Shown here: piece after piece, positions 17,908 to 26,829 of the stretch | Position numbering within the stretch: position 1 is the first letter of the stretch | Layout of the letters: every line of letters starts with the position of its first letter | Origin: Phosphoribacter sp037045045 | GTDB lineage: Bacteria; Actinomycetota; Actinomycetes; Actinomycetales; Dermatophilaceae | Assembly (NCBI GenBank): GCA_037045045.1 | Contig: JBAOHL010000003.1 | Coordinates: forward strand, 1 to 64,000 | DNA length: 64,000 bases | Reading direction: 5' to 3' | Position numbers and translations under genes: made by a program | The notes under the pieces: model-generated | Told to the model about the DNA's origin: nothing | Seen by the model: only the letters and a program-made list of their open reading frames with translations | The model's database searches: none

Positions 17908-19443
17908 CTAGTCGGACCCGTCGGCCAGGTCACGCAAGAGGGTCGCGGCATCGGGGCTGCGGTCGACGACCGGGCCGATCTGGGCCTTCGTCCCCCGTTC
18001 GGGCTCGAGCATCGGCACCCGTTGGAGGGACAGCTGCCCGGGGATCTCGAAGATCAGCGAATCCCACGACGCGGCGACGACGTTGCCCGGGTAGCGCGCC
18101 AGGCAGGTGCCACGGAACCAGGCCCGGGTGTCTTCGGGCGGTTCGGTGACGGCACGGGCGGCCTCGGCATCGGCGACGAGCTCGGTGACCCGTCCTCTGG
18201 CCTTGAGCCGGTGGAAGACGCCCTTCTCGGGGCGCACGTCACTCCACTGGATGTCCAGGGCCGCCAACCGCGGCTCGGTCCACGCGAGGCCGTCGCGGTC
18301 ACGGTAGCCCTGCAACAGCCGCAGTTTCGCGACCCAGTCGAGGTCGGCGGCACACCGCATGGGGTCTTGGCCCAACCGGGTCATCACGTCGGCCCACCGG
18401 GTCATCACCTCGTCGGTGGCCGGGTCGCTGCCGCGCTGCTGCAGGTATGCCGCGACGGCGTCGTGATAGACCCAGAGCAGTTCCAACGCCGTGAGGGACC
18501 GCCCGTCACGCAGCCGCACGAGGTGTCGCAGCGTGGGGTCGTGCGATACCTGGTGCACGGTGGCGACGGGGTCGAGCACCGAGAGGTCCTGGCCGAGGGC
18601 GCGGTCCTCGATGAGCGCGAGGACGAGCGAAGTGGTGCCGAGCTTGAGCAGGTTGGCCACGTCGCACTGATTGGCGTCACCGATGATGACGTGCAGCCGA
18701 CGGTAGACGTCCGCGACGGCGTGCGGTTCGTCGCGGGTGTTGATGATCGGGCGCTTGAGGGTGGTCTCCAGGCCGACCTCGGTCTCGAAGAAGTCGGCGC
18801 GCTGGGAGATTTGGAACCCGGATTGGCGCGAGTCCTGACCGATGCCGACCCGACCCGCGCCACAGATGACCTGACGGGCGACGAAAAACGGCGTGAGATC
18901 GCGGACGATGTCCCCGAAGGGCGTCGAGCGGCGCATGAGGTAGTTCTCGTGGGTGCCGTATGAGGCGCCCTTGCCGTCGGTGTTGTTCTTGTAGAGCGCG
19001 ACCGTCGTGCGGGCCGGATCGGGGCTCAGCCGGCGCACCGCCTCGAGCATGACCTGCTCGCCGGCCCGGTCCCAGATGATCGCGTCGCGGGGGGTGGTCA
19101 CCTCGGGCGAGGAGTATTCCGGGTGGGCATGATCGACGTAAAAGCGGGCTCCGTTGGTGAGCACGACGTTGGCCATCGTCGGGTCCTCGTCGGCCTCGCC
19201 GAGGCCCCAGCCGTCGGTGAGCTGCGACGGGTCGGCCTGTCCGCGGGCCAGATCCCACCCTCGGGCGTCGCGCAAGGGTGCCTCGTCGGCGTAGTCCCAC
19301 GCGCCGCGCCCGGTGAGCAACCCGTGGGCCCGCGCGTATGCCGTGACGACGAGGCCGGACAGGACCATGGGGTTGGCGTTCGGGTCGCCGGGGGCGGAGA
19401 TGCCGTACTCCGTCTCGATCCCCATGACCCGGCGCACGCTCAT
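17908..19443 (-). CDS. dop: Pup deamidase/depupylase Dop
   Basis: This 511-residue protein is a paralogue of PafA. Dop converts the C-terminal Gln of Pup to Glu and also removes Pup from conjugates. Visible motifs are RRVMGIETEYGISAPGDPNA, the FYVDHAHPEYSSPEVT strand with the catalytic Asp, and YKNNTDGKGASYGTHENYLM. The Dop-loop region after PNANPMVLSGLVVTAYARAH distinguishes it from PafA. The ATG at 19443 is divergent from the phosphoketolase gene, with 77 bp between them. It heads the dop-pup-prcB-prcA operon. Confidence 0.95.
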   Translation of the reverse strand: MSVRRVMGIETEYGISAPGDPNANPMVLSGLVVTAYARAHGLLTGRGAWDYADEAPLRDARGWDLARGQADPSQLTDGWGLGEADEDPTMANVVLTNGARFYVDHAHPEYSSPEVTTPRDAIIWDRAGEQVMLEAVRRLSPDPARTTVALYKNNTDGKGASYGTHENYLMRRSTPFGDIVRDLTPFFVARQVICGAGRVGIGQDSRQSGFQISQRADFFETEVGLETTLKRPIINTRDEPHAVADVYRRLHVIIGDANQCDVANLLKLGTTSLVLALIEDRALGQDLSVLDPVATVHQVSHDPTLRHLVRLRDGRSLTALELLWVYHDAVAAYLQQRGSDPATDEVMTRWADVMTRLGQDPMRCAADLDWVAKLRLLQGYRDRDGLAWTEPRLAALDIQWSDVRPEKGVFHRLKARGRVTELVADAEAARAVTEPPEDTRAWFRGTCLARYPGNVVAASWDSLIFEIPGQLSLQRVPMLEPERGTKAQIGPVVDRSPDAATLLRDLADGSD

Positions 19444-19520
19444 GGCCTCAACCTTAGGTGTGCCGGGAACCGCCGCCTCGAGCCCTTGCCGTGACCCCCG
19501 CCACCCCCAACGATGGAGCC

Positions 19521-21959
19521 ATGACCGTCACCCAGACCGGGGCAAGCGCCCGCGTCGTCAGCGAGGCGACCCTCACCGCCCTGGCCGATCCGACCCTCGC
19601 GGAGCTCGACGCCCTCGATGCCTGGTGGCGGGCGAACAACTACCTCACGGTGGGCCAGATCTACCTCAAGGACAACGCGCTGCTGCAGCGACCGCTGACC
19701 GTCGAGGACGTCAAGCCGCGGCTGCTGGGTCACTGGGGCACCAGCCCGGGCCTGTCGTTCGTCTATGCCCACCTGTCCCGGCTCGTGCGGCATACCGGTC
19801 AGGCCGCCCTCTACCTCGCGGGACCGGGGCACGGAGGCCCGGCGCTGGTCGCCGCGGGCTACCTCGAGGGCGTGTACTCCGAGGTGTATCCGCGGGTCAG
19901 CCAGGACGTCGCGGGGATGACGCGGCTCTTCCGGCAGTTCTCCGCTCCTGGGGGCATCCCCTCGCATGCGTCGGTGACGACGCCGGGGTCGATCCACGAG
20001 GGCGGCGAGCTCGGCTACGCGCTCATCCACGCGTTCGGCGCGGTCATGGACAGCCCCGAACTGCTCGCCCTGGCGGTCGTCGGCGACGGCGAGGCCGAGA
20101 CCGGCCCGTTGGAGGGCTCGTGGAAGGGCGTGTCGTTCCTCAACCCCGGCCGCGACGGGGCGGTCTTGCCGGTGCTGCACCTCAACGGCGCGAAGATCGC
20201 CGGGCCCACCGTCCTCGGGCGCAAACGCCCCGAGGAGGTCCGGGCACTGCTGCAGGGGCACGGCTACGAGGTCATCGAGGTCGAGGGGTCGGACCTGCCG
20301 GGGATGCACGTGCGGTTCGCGCAGGCCCTCACCGCGGCATACCGGCGCATCCTCGACATCCAGGCCCGGTGGCGCGGGGACTCCCCACCACGCGAACGGC
20401 CGACGTGGCCGGTCATCGTGCTGCGCTCCCCCAAGGGCTGGACCGGCCCGCACGAGGTCGACGGGGTCCTCGTCGAGGGCACCTGGCGGGCTCACCAGGT
20501 GCCGCTGTCCGGGGTCCGCGAGAACCCAGAGCACCTGGCGATCCTCGAGGCCTGGATGCGCTCGTACCGCCCCGAAGAGCTCTTCGACGGCGGGGGCCAC
20601 CCCACGGCCGCGGTCGTCGCGAACAACCCCCAGGGCGACCTGCGAATGACGGCCAGCCCCTACGCCAACGGCGGCCTGCGGAGCCAGCCGCTGGAGCTGC
20701 CCGACCTCGCCGACTACGAGGTCGCCGTCGGCCATCCCGGCAGCCAGCGCTTGGAGTCGACGCGGGTGCTCGGGGCGCTCATGCGCGACATCTACCGGCG
20801 CAATCCGCACAGCTTCCGGCTGTTCTGCCCCGACGAGACAAACTCCAACCGCCTTGGCGCGGTCTTCGAGGCCTCCGACCGGGCGTTCATGGAACGGCTC
20901 ACCCCGCACGACGTGTCGATCGGGCCGGACGGGCGGGTCATGGAGGTGCTCTCCGAGCACAACTGCCACGGGTGGCTGGAGGGCTACACCCTCACCGGTC
21001 GGCACGGGCTCTTCGCGACCTACGAGGCCTTCGCGATGGTCAGCGCGAGCCAAACGATCCAGCACGCGAAATGGCTGGAGGAGGCCGGGCACCTGGCCTG
21101 GCGAGCCCCGGTGCCCAGTCTCAACGTCTTGCTCACGTCGACGGCGTGGCGCAACGATCACAACGGGTTCTCCCACCAGGGACCGGGTCTGATCACGACG
21201 GTGCTGCAACACCGCAGCGACGTCGCCCGGATCTACCTCCCGCCGGACGCGAACTGCCTGCTCTCGGTGGCCGAGCACGCGTTGACGTCCCGCTCGCACG
21301 TCAACCTCATCGTCATCGACAAGCAGCCCCAACTGCAGTACCTCACCCTCGCCGAGGCCAACGCCCACTGCAAACGCGGCGTGAGCATCTGGGAGGCCGC
21401 CGGCAACGAGGACCCCAGCGAGGGGATCCAGCCCGACATCGTCCTGGCCTGCGCCGGCGACATCGTCACGATGGAGACCGTCGCCGCCGCCCAGATTCTG
21501 CGCGAGCGCCTCCCGTCGCTCAAGGTCCGGGTCGTCAACGTCGTCAACCTCATGACCATGCCCCGGCCGAAGGACCACCCGAACGGCATGTCCGACCTGC
21601 GTTTCAGCGAGCTGTTCACCGACACCCAGGACGTCCTGTTCTCCTTCCACGGCTATCCCGGCGCGATCCACCAGCTCGTCCACGGCCGACCGGACGCCGA
21701 CCGGTTCCACGTCCGCGGTTTCATCGAGCAGGGCACGACGACCACGCCCTTCGACATGGTCGTGCGCAACAAGGTGTCGCGCTATGACCTCGTCATCGAC
21801 GCGATCAACAACAGCAAGCGCCGGCCGCCGGGATCGGCCCGGCTCAAGGCCTGGTGCGAGAGCCAGCTGCAGGCCCACTCGGACTACATCCTCGAGCATC
21901 TCGAGGACCTGCCCGAGGTGCGCGACTGGGTCGTCCCGTGGGACATCTCCCGGATGTGA
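19521..21959 (+). CDS. xfp: Xylulose-5-phosphate/fructose-6-phosphate phosphoketolase
   Basis: This is an 812-residue thiamine-diphosphate enzyme that splits xylulose 5-phosphate, and usually fructose 6-phosphate, with phosphate to give acetyl phosphate. Motifs include LGHWGTSPGLSFVYAHLSRL, YLAGPGHGGPALVAAGYLEG, the ThDP/Mg site GDGEAETGPLEGSWKG, and FCPDETNSNRLGAVFEASDR. The length is normal. The ATG at 19521 has GGAG 8 bp upstream. No acetate kinase or phosphotransacetylase is in the window, so use of the acetyl phosphate depends on distant genes. It starts a plus-strand block inserted between dop and the proteasomal ATPase gene. Confidence 0.95.
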   Translation: MTVTQTGASARVVSEATLTALADPTLAELDALDAWWRANNYLTVGQIYLKDNALLQRPLTVEDVKPRLLGHWGTSPGLSFVYAHLSRLVRHTGQAALYLAGPGHGGPALVAAGYLEGVYSEVYPRVSQDVAGMTRLFRQFSAPGGIPSHASVTTPGSIHEGGELGYALIHAFGAVMDSPELLALAVVGDGEAETGPLEGSWKGVSFLNPGRDGAVLPVLHLNGAKIAGPTVLGRKRPEEVRALLQGHGYEVIEVEGSDLPGMHVRFAQALTAAYRRILDIQARWRGDSPPRERPTWPVIVLRSPKGWTGPHEVDGVLVEGTWRAHQVPLSGVRENPEHLAILEAWMRSYRPEELFDGGGHPTAAVVANNPQGDLRMTASPYANGGLRSQPLELPDLADYEVAVGHPGSQRLESTRVLGALMRDIYRRNPHSFRLFCPDETNSNRLGAVFEASDRAFMERLTPHDVSIGPDGRVMEVLSEHNCHGWLEGYTLTGRHGLFATYEAFAMVSASQTIQHAKWLEEAGHLAWRAPVPSLNVLLTSTAWRNDHNGFSHQGPGLITTVLQHRSDVARIYLPPDANCLLSVAEHALTSRSHVNLIVIDKQPQLQYLTLAEANAHCKRGVSIWEAAGNEDPSEGIQPDIVLACAGDIVTMETVAAAQILRERLPSLKVRVVNVVNLMTMPRPKDHPNGMSDLRFSELFTDTQDVLFSFHGYPGAIHQLVHGRPDADRFHVRGFIEQGTTTTPFDMVVRNKVSRYDLVIDAINNSKRRPPGSARLKAWCESQLQAHSDYILEHLEDLPEVRDWVVPWDISRM

Positions 21960-22005
21960 CGAGACGCGCGACGGCATACCGCCCCGGCGGGGCACACTAG
22001 GCCGT

Positions 22006-22980
22006 ATGCCGCGTGCCCACCTCCCCGACATGCCCCTGCGCACGAGGGTGTTCGCCAGCATCCTCACGCGGATCCCGGCGATGGCGGTGGACAAGCTCAC
22101 CGTCGCGGACTTGCCCAAGGCCCGCGACTGGGTGCCGCCGTCGAAAGGCCCGTTCGCCCGGATCGGCGGGCCGGTCTGGCCAGGGGTCGGCATCAGCGAA
22201 ACGAGTTACCCGACCCGCGACGGGGCGACCCGGATGGTCCGGGTCTACCGCCCCTCGACCCCCGGACCGCACGCCCTCGTCGTGTACCTGCACGGCGGCG
22301 GCTGGGTGCTGGGCAACCCGCGGCAATACGACCCGCTGTGCAGCCTCATCGCCGACGCGGTCGACGCCGTCGTCCTGTCCTTCGACTACCGGCTCGGTCC
22401 GGAGTACCCCGCCCCGACCGCCGCGCTCGACGCGGTCGACGCGGTGCGCTGGGCCGCCGAGTGGGGGCCGCACTTCGGGGCCGACCCGCAACGGCTCGGG
22501 GTGGCCGGCGACAGCGCGGGCGGGGGCCTGTCGACCTCCGCCTGCCTGATCATCCGCGACGAGGGCGGCCCGACGGTGCGCCACCAGGCGTTGATGTACC
22601 CCGGCGTGGACCTCACCCTCTCCCAGCCGTCGATCAGCGAGAACGCCGACGGGCCGGTGCTCACCGCGCAGATGATGCGGGTGTTCACCGGCTACTACCT
22701 CGACGGCAGCGGGATGTCCCCCGACGACCCGCTCGTCTCGCCGCTGCACCACCCGGACCTGTCCGGGCTGCCGCCGGCTCTCGTGCAGACCGCGCAGTAC
22801 GACCCCGTGCGCGACGAGGGGCTGGCGTATGCCGCCCGCCTCGCGCAGGCCGGTGTGCCGGTTCGCTCGACGACGTATGCCGGTGTGCCGCACGGCTTCA
22901 TGAACTTCCCGGGGGTGACGCTGTGCGGGCAGCAGGCCCGCTACGAGCTCGTCCAGGAGATGCGTCGACACCTGCAGTGA
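22006..22980 (+). CDS. Alpha/beta hydrolase, hormone-sensitive-lipase-type esterase
   Basis: The protein has 324 residues. The oxyanion motif HGGGW is in ALVVYLHGGGWVLGNPRQYD, and the nucleophile elbow is GVAGDSAGGGLST. The acid (YDPVRDEG) and the catalytic His (GVPHGFMNF) are in order. These place it in the HSL/GDSAG family (type IV esterases) acting on short acyl esters. The ATG at 22006 is itself part of a GTATGCC motif. It follows xfp by 46 bp. The physiological substrate is unknown. Confidence 0.88.
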   Translation: MPRAHLPDMPLRTRVFASILTRIPAMAVDKLTVADLPKARDWVPPSKGPFARIGGPVWPGVGISETSYPTRDGATRMVRVYRPSTPGPHALVVYLHGGGWVLGNPRQYDPLCSLIADAVDAVVLSFDYRLGPEYPAPTAALDAVDAVRWAAEWGPHFGADPQRLGVAGDSAGGGLSTSACLIIRDEGGPTVRHQALMYPGVDLTLSQPSISENADGPVLTAQMMRVFTGYYLDGSGMSPDDPLVSPLHHPDLSGLPPALVQTAQYDPVRDEGLAYAARLAQAGVPVRSTTYAGVPHGFMNFPGVTLCGQQARYELVQEMRRHLQ

Positions 22981-23070
22981 CCGCCCCTGCGGCCGTCGGG
23001 GTGCCCTGCCGCACGCCTCGGCCGGCCCGCTCGTCTAGGCTGGACACGACGTCCCTTCGAGCAGCCAGGG

Positions 23071-24081
23071 GTGATGGTGTCCGACGTCGTCGTGTTCACC
23101 GGGTCGGCCCACCCGGCGCTCGCCCGGCGGGTGTGCGACCACCTCGGGGTGCGCTTGTCCGAGTTGGATATCAAGCGATTCAGCAACGACTGTCTGCAGG
23201 TCCAGCTCTTGGCCAACTGCCGTCAGCGCGACGTCTACCTGATCCAGCCGCTCGTCCCGCCGACGCAGGAGCACCTCATGGAGCTGCTGCTGATGATCGA
23301 CGCGGCCCGCGGGGCCTCGGCTGCGCACATCACCGCGGTCATCCCGCACTACGCCTACGCCCGCTCGGACAAGAAGGACGCCTCGCGGATCTCCCTCGGC
23401 GGGCGCCTCGTCGCCGACCTGCTGTCCACCGCGGGAGTCCACCGAGTGCTCACCATGGCCTTGCACGCGCCGCAGGTACACGGGTTCTTCTCGGTGCCTG
23501 TCGACCACCTCACCGCCATCGGCATCCTCGCCGACCACTACCGGCTGATGAACCTCGCGAACACCATCGTCGTCTCCCCCGACCTCGGTAACGCCAAGAC
23601 GGCGACCCTGTTCGCCCGGTTGCTTAATCTGCCGGTCGCCGCGGGCAGCAAGATGCGCAAGGCCGACGACAAGGTCGTCATCGAGGCCATCGTCGGCGAC
23701 GTCCGCGGCAAGCGCGCCATCGTCCTCGACGACGAGATCGCCACCGGCGGGTCGATCCTCGAGCTGCTCGACAAACTCGAGGAGTCCGGGTGTGTCGACG
23801 CCTCGATCGCCTGCACCCACGGCTTGTTTACCGGCCAGGCGGTCAGCCGACTGCGGGGGCACCCGATGATCCGCGAGGTCGTGACGACCGACACCGTGCC
23901 CTCGCCGCTGGGCTGGCCCGAGCTGGAGGTCCGCAGCGTCGCCGAGTTGTTCGCCGAGGCGATCTCGAGGATCCACCAGGGCAAATCGGTATCGAAGCTG
24001 TTCGAGGGCGTCGACCCCACCCACGCCCCGCCGCAGCCGCGTCTGCCGTTCGACGAGTTCGCTACCCTGCCGACGCTGTGA
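23071..24081 (+). CDS. prs: Ribose-phosphate pyrophosphokinase (PRPP synthetase)
   Basis: This 336-residue enzyme makes PRPP from ribose 5-phosphate and ATP for nucleotide, His and Trp synthesis. FSNDCLQVQLLANCRQRDVY, YAYARSDKKDASRISLGGRL (catalytic flexible-loop region) and the PRPP-binding loop AIVLDDEIATGGSILELLDK are clear. The start is GTG at 23071 or ATG at 23074; GCAGCCAGGG lies upstream. It is somewhat divergent from canonical Prs, so the genome may carry a second copy; this is inference. Confidence 0.9.
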   Translation: MMVSDVVVFTGSAHPALARRVCDHLGVRLSELDIKRFSNDCLQVQLLANCRQRDVYLIQPLVPPTQEHLMELLLMIDAARGASAAHITAVIPHYAYARSDKKDASRISLGGRLVADLLSTAGVHRVLTMALHAPQVHGFFSVPVDHLTAIGILADHYRLMNLANTIVVSPDLGNAKTATLFARLLNLPVAAGSKMRKADDKVVIEAIVGDVRGKRAIVLDDEIATGGSILELLDKLEESGCVDASIACTHGLFTGQAVSRLRGHPMIREVVTTDTVPSPLGWPELEVRSVAELFAEAISRIHQGKSVSKLFEGVDPTHAPPQPRLPFDEFATLPTL

Positions 24082-24509
24082 GCGCGCTGGTGAGCCCGCC
24101 TGGTCCAGCCGCCCCGTCGCGGGTCGGACCTCGGGGTGCGGCCGCCCTGGACGTCGTCCTCGTCGTCCTGTTCGCCGCCATCGGCCGGGCCAGCCACGCC
24201 GAGGAGAACCCGATCCTCGGCGCCCTAGGCACCGCCTGGCCGTTCCTCGTCGGCGCCGCCGCCGGTTGGGGCCTGGTCCGCTGGCGTTCCGGTGGCTGGC
24301 CGTTGCGGGTCGGCAGCGGCATACCGGTCTGGGCCGGCGCGCTCGTGATCGGGATGACCTTGCGGGTGCTCACCGGTGACGGGACGGCGCCCTCGTTCGT
24401 CCTCGTGGCCGGGATCGTCCTCGCGGTGTTCGTGTTGGGCTGGCGGGCGCTGGCGCAGCGGATCGGCCGGCGCCGGTCACCCCGTCAGGCCGGCGGTCAC
24501 TCCGGGTAG
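24078..24509 (+). CDS. DUF3054 membrane protein
   Basis: This 143-residue protein starts with GTG overlapping the prs stop (GTGA). It has about four hydrophobic segments: LDVVLVVLFAAIGR, AWPFLVGAAAGWGLV, VWAGALVIGMTLRVL and VLVAGIVLAVFVLGWRAL. These match the actinobacterial DUF3054 family, with AIGRASHAE and GMTLRVLTGDGTAPSF. A basic tail ends it. The function is unknown. Coupling to prs suggests co-expression but not a mechanism. Confidence 0.85.
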   Translation: MSALVSPPGPAAPSRVGPRGAAALDVVLVVLFAAIGRASHAEENPILGALGTAWPFLVGAAAGWGLVRWRSGGWPLRVGSGIPVWAGALVIGMTLRVLTGDGTAPSFVLVAGIVLAVFVLGWRALAQRIGRRRSPRQAGGHSG

Positions 24510-24574
24510 CAGCGCAACTCCACCTCGACGTCGGAGGTGACGACGACGAGGTGGTCCAGACCGGTGACCTGCAT
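24497..24574 (-). pseudogene. Vestigial VOC/glyoxalase gene, 25 codons
   Basis: The frame reads MQVTGLDHLVVVTSDVE, a textbook N-terminus of a VOC-fold protein, and is immediately followed by VELRCYPE, which looks like a VOC C-terminus (DPDGNxVELRxY). The roughly 100 residues between are missing without a frame change. It overlaps the 3' end of the DUF3054 gene. I read it as an internal-deletion remnant. It could instead be a true microprotein, which I think less likely. Confidence 0.45.
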
Positions 24575-24653
24575 GGCGTGGAGGCTACCCGCGGGCCGGG
24601 AATCGCCGGCCGGGACGGGCCGCCCCGCCGCCCCGCCGCTCGCCCCGATTCGC

Positions 24654-24911
24654 CTATGACTCCGCGGCCTTGAGCCCCTTGATCGTCGCGACGTACCGGT
24701 CCTTGGCCGTCTGGGCGTCGGTGCCGGCGAGCTTGGCCCAGGCGTCGTACTTCGCCCGCCCGACGAAGTCCATGAGCCCCGGTCGCTTGCCCGTGACGTC
24801 GCCCTCGGTCGCCTGCTTGAACAGGGCGTAGAGAGTGAGCTTGACCTGCTGACCCGGGTCCTTCGTCAGGGTGTCGACCGCGGCGACCGCGGCCTGGAAA
24901 TCATCGGCCAT
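24654..24911 (-). CDS. Acyl-CoA-binding protein
   Basis: This 85-residue protein matches the ACBP family in length and motif: LTLYALFKQATEGDVTGKRP, then GLMDFVGRAKYDAWAKLAGT, containing the Tyr and Lys residues that bind the CoA head group. It buffers and delivers long-chain acyl-CoA in the cytosol. It lies 46 bp before the arc stop on the same strand. The acyl-CoA dehydrogenases and carboxyltransferase further right suggest active fatty acyl metabolism. Confidence 0.9.
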   Translation of the reverse strand: MADDFQAAVAAVDTLTKDPGQQVKLTLYALFKQATEGDVTGKRPGLMDFVGRAKYDAWAKLAGTDAQTAKDRYVATIKGLKAAES

Positions 24912-24956
24912 GCGTTCACGCTACTCGGCCGGACGGGCAGGTTGGCGGGCGCTCGC

Positions 24957-26672
24957 TCACAAGTACTGGCCGGTGTTCTCCACGGTGTGGATCGAACGAC
25001 CCGGCTCGGTGCCGTCCTTGGTGTTGATGAGCGTGCGGATGTAGACGATCCGCTCCCCCTTCTTGCCCGAGATCCGCGCCCAGTCGTCGGGGTTGGTCGT
25101 ATTGGGCAGGTCCTCGTTCTCCTTGAACTCGTCCACGCAGGAGGCGAGCAGGTGCTCGATCCGCAGCCCCTTGTGGCCCGAGGCGAGGAAGTCCTTGATG
25201 GCGTTCTTCTTCGCCCGGTCGACGACGTTCTGAATCATCGCGCCGGAGTTGAAGTCCTTGAAGTAGAGGATCTCCTTGTCGCCGCCGGCATAGGTCACCT
25301 CGAGGAATCGGTTGTCCTCGCTCTCGGCGTACATCCGCTGCACCGAGGCGTGGATCATCGCCTCGACGGTGCGATCCCGGTCCCCGCCGTGCTCGCGCAG
25401 GTCGTCCTCGTGCAGGGGCAGGTCGGTGGTGAGGTATTTGCTGAAGATGTCCCGAGCGGCCTCGGCATCGGGGCGCTCGATCTTGATCTTCGCGTCGAGG
25501 CGCCCGGGCCGCAGGATCGCCGGGTCGATCATGTCCTCGCGGTTGGACGCGCCGATGACGATGACGTTCTCCAGCCTTTCCACGCCGTCGATCTCGGACA
25601 GCAACTGCGGCACGATCGTCGTCTCGACATCGCTGGACACGCCGGAGCCTCGGGTGCGGAACAGGGAGTCCATCTCGTCGAAGAAGACGACCACGGGCGT
25701 GCCGTCGGAGGCCTTCTCGCGGGCCCGCTGGAAGATCAGCCGGATGTGCCGCTCGGTCTCGCCGACGTACTTGTTGAGCAGCTCCGGGCCCTTGATGTTG
25801 AGGAAGTAGCTCTTCTCGACCTTGCGGCCGGTGCGTTCGGCGACCTTGCGGGCCAGGGACGCGGCCACCGCCTTGGCGATGAGCGTCTTGCCGCAGCCGG
25901 GCGGTCCGTAGAGCAGCACGCCCTTGGGCGCCTTGAGGTGGTGCTCCTTGTACAACTCGGGATGCAGGTACGGCAGCTCGACGGCGTCACGGATCGCCTC
26001 GATCTGACGGGACAGCCCCCCGATGTCCTCGTAGTCGATGTCGGGCACCTCTTCCAGGACGAGGTCCTGGACCTCGGCCTTGGGGATGCGTTCGTAGACG
26101 AAGCCGGAGCGCGGGTCGACCGTCAACGCATCGCCGACCCGGATCGGCTGGCCGATGAGCGAGGCGGCGCGGCGGCATACCCGCTCCTCGTCGGCGTGGG
26201 CGACGACGAGCACGCGGTCGTCCTCGAGGACCTCCTTGACGAGGACGATCTCGCCGACGCGTTCGTAGCCGCGCACCGCGACGATGTTGAGGGCCTCGTT
26301 GAGCATGACCTCGCGACCGGCCACGAGCTCCTCGTCGGTGACGCTCGGGCTCACCGCGACGCGCATCTTGCGCCCGGAGGTCAGCACGTCGACGCTGCCG
26401 TCCTCGTTGGTCTCGACGAGCAGGCCGTAGGCGTTCGGCGGTTGGGCGAGCCGGTCGACCTCGGCCTTGAGGTTGACGATTTGGGCCCGGGCGTCCTTGA
26501 GGGTCCGCACGAGGCGCTCGTTCTGGCTGCTCAGAGTGCCCATCGAGGTCTGGAGAGAGGCGATCCGGTGTTCGAGTTCGCGGACCCGGATCGGGTCGAA
26601 GCGGCTCTGCCGGCGCAGTTGACCGACCTCGGCGTCGATCGCCTGCGCCTCGAGCTCGCTCGCTCGATCCAT
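24957..26672 (-). CDS. arc: Proteasome-activating AAA+ ATPase ARC/Mpa
   Basis: The hexameric unfoldase recognises pupylated proteins and feeds them to the 20S core. In order it has an N-terminal coiled coil (about 1-60), two OB folds, and an AAA domain with Walker A (LLYGPPGCGKTLIAKAVAAS), Walker B (VVVFFDEMDSLFRTRG) and arginine region (DPAILRPGRLDAKI). The C-terminus ends NTGQYL, the QYL tail that docks into the alpha ring. The frame starts at ATG 26672. However, a better start (ATG 26775, preceded by AGGAGG) is one base out of frame; removing one G from the run 26746-26750 would add 34 residues. Confidence 0.95.
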   Translation of the reverse strand: MDRASELEAQAIDAEVGQLRRQSRFDPIRVRELEHRIASLQTSMGTLSSQNERLVRTLKDARAQIVNLKAEVDRLAQPPNAYGLLVETNEDGSVDVLTSGRKMRVAVSPSVTDEELVAGREVMLNEALNIVAVRGYERVGEIVLVKEVLEDDRVLVVAHADEERVCRRAASLIGQPIRVGDALTVDPRSGFVYERIPKAEVQDLVLEEVPDIDYEDIGGLSRQIEAIRDAVELPYLHPELYKEHHLKAPKGVLLYGPPGCGKTLIAKAVAASLARKVAERTGRKVEKSYFLNIKGPELLNKYVGETERHIRLIFQRAREKASDGTPVVVFFDEMDSLFRTRGSGVSSDVETTIVPQLLSEIDGVERLENVIVIGASNREDMIDPAILRPGRLDAKIKIERPDAEAARDIFSKYLTTDLPLHEDDLREHGGDRDRTVEAMIHASVQRMYAESEDNRFLEVTYAGGDKEILYFKDFNSGAMIQNVVDRAKKNAIKDFLASGHKGLRIEHLLASCVDEFKENEDLPNTTNPDDWARISGKKGERIVYIRTLINTKDGTEPGRSIHTVENTGQYL

Positions 26673-26829
26673 CGCGTCGGCTTCGGTCGTCGCGCGGTCG
26701 GCGTCGGGTGTGGCTGGCGTGGTCGGTTCCTCGTGGCCCGCGGTCGGGGGCGGTCGAGGGCTGGTCCTCGGTCATGCGGGCCTCCTTTCGTCCTCACGTC
26801 GGCTCACTCGACGATAACGCGGATCGGTG

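Noticed and set aside
19440..22193. A 917-codon minus-strand frame opposite the phosphoketolase
   Set aside because: Phosphoketolase motifs are complete on the plus strand, and the minus translation has no recognisable domain.
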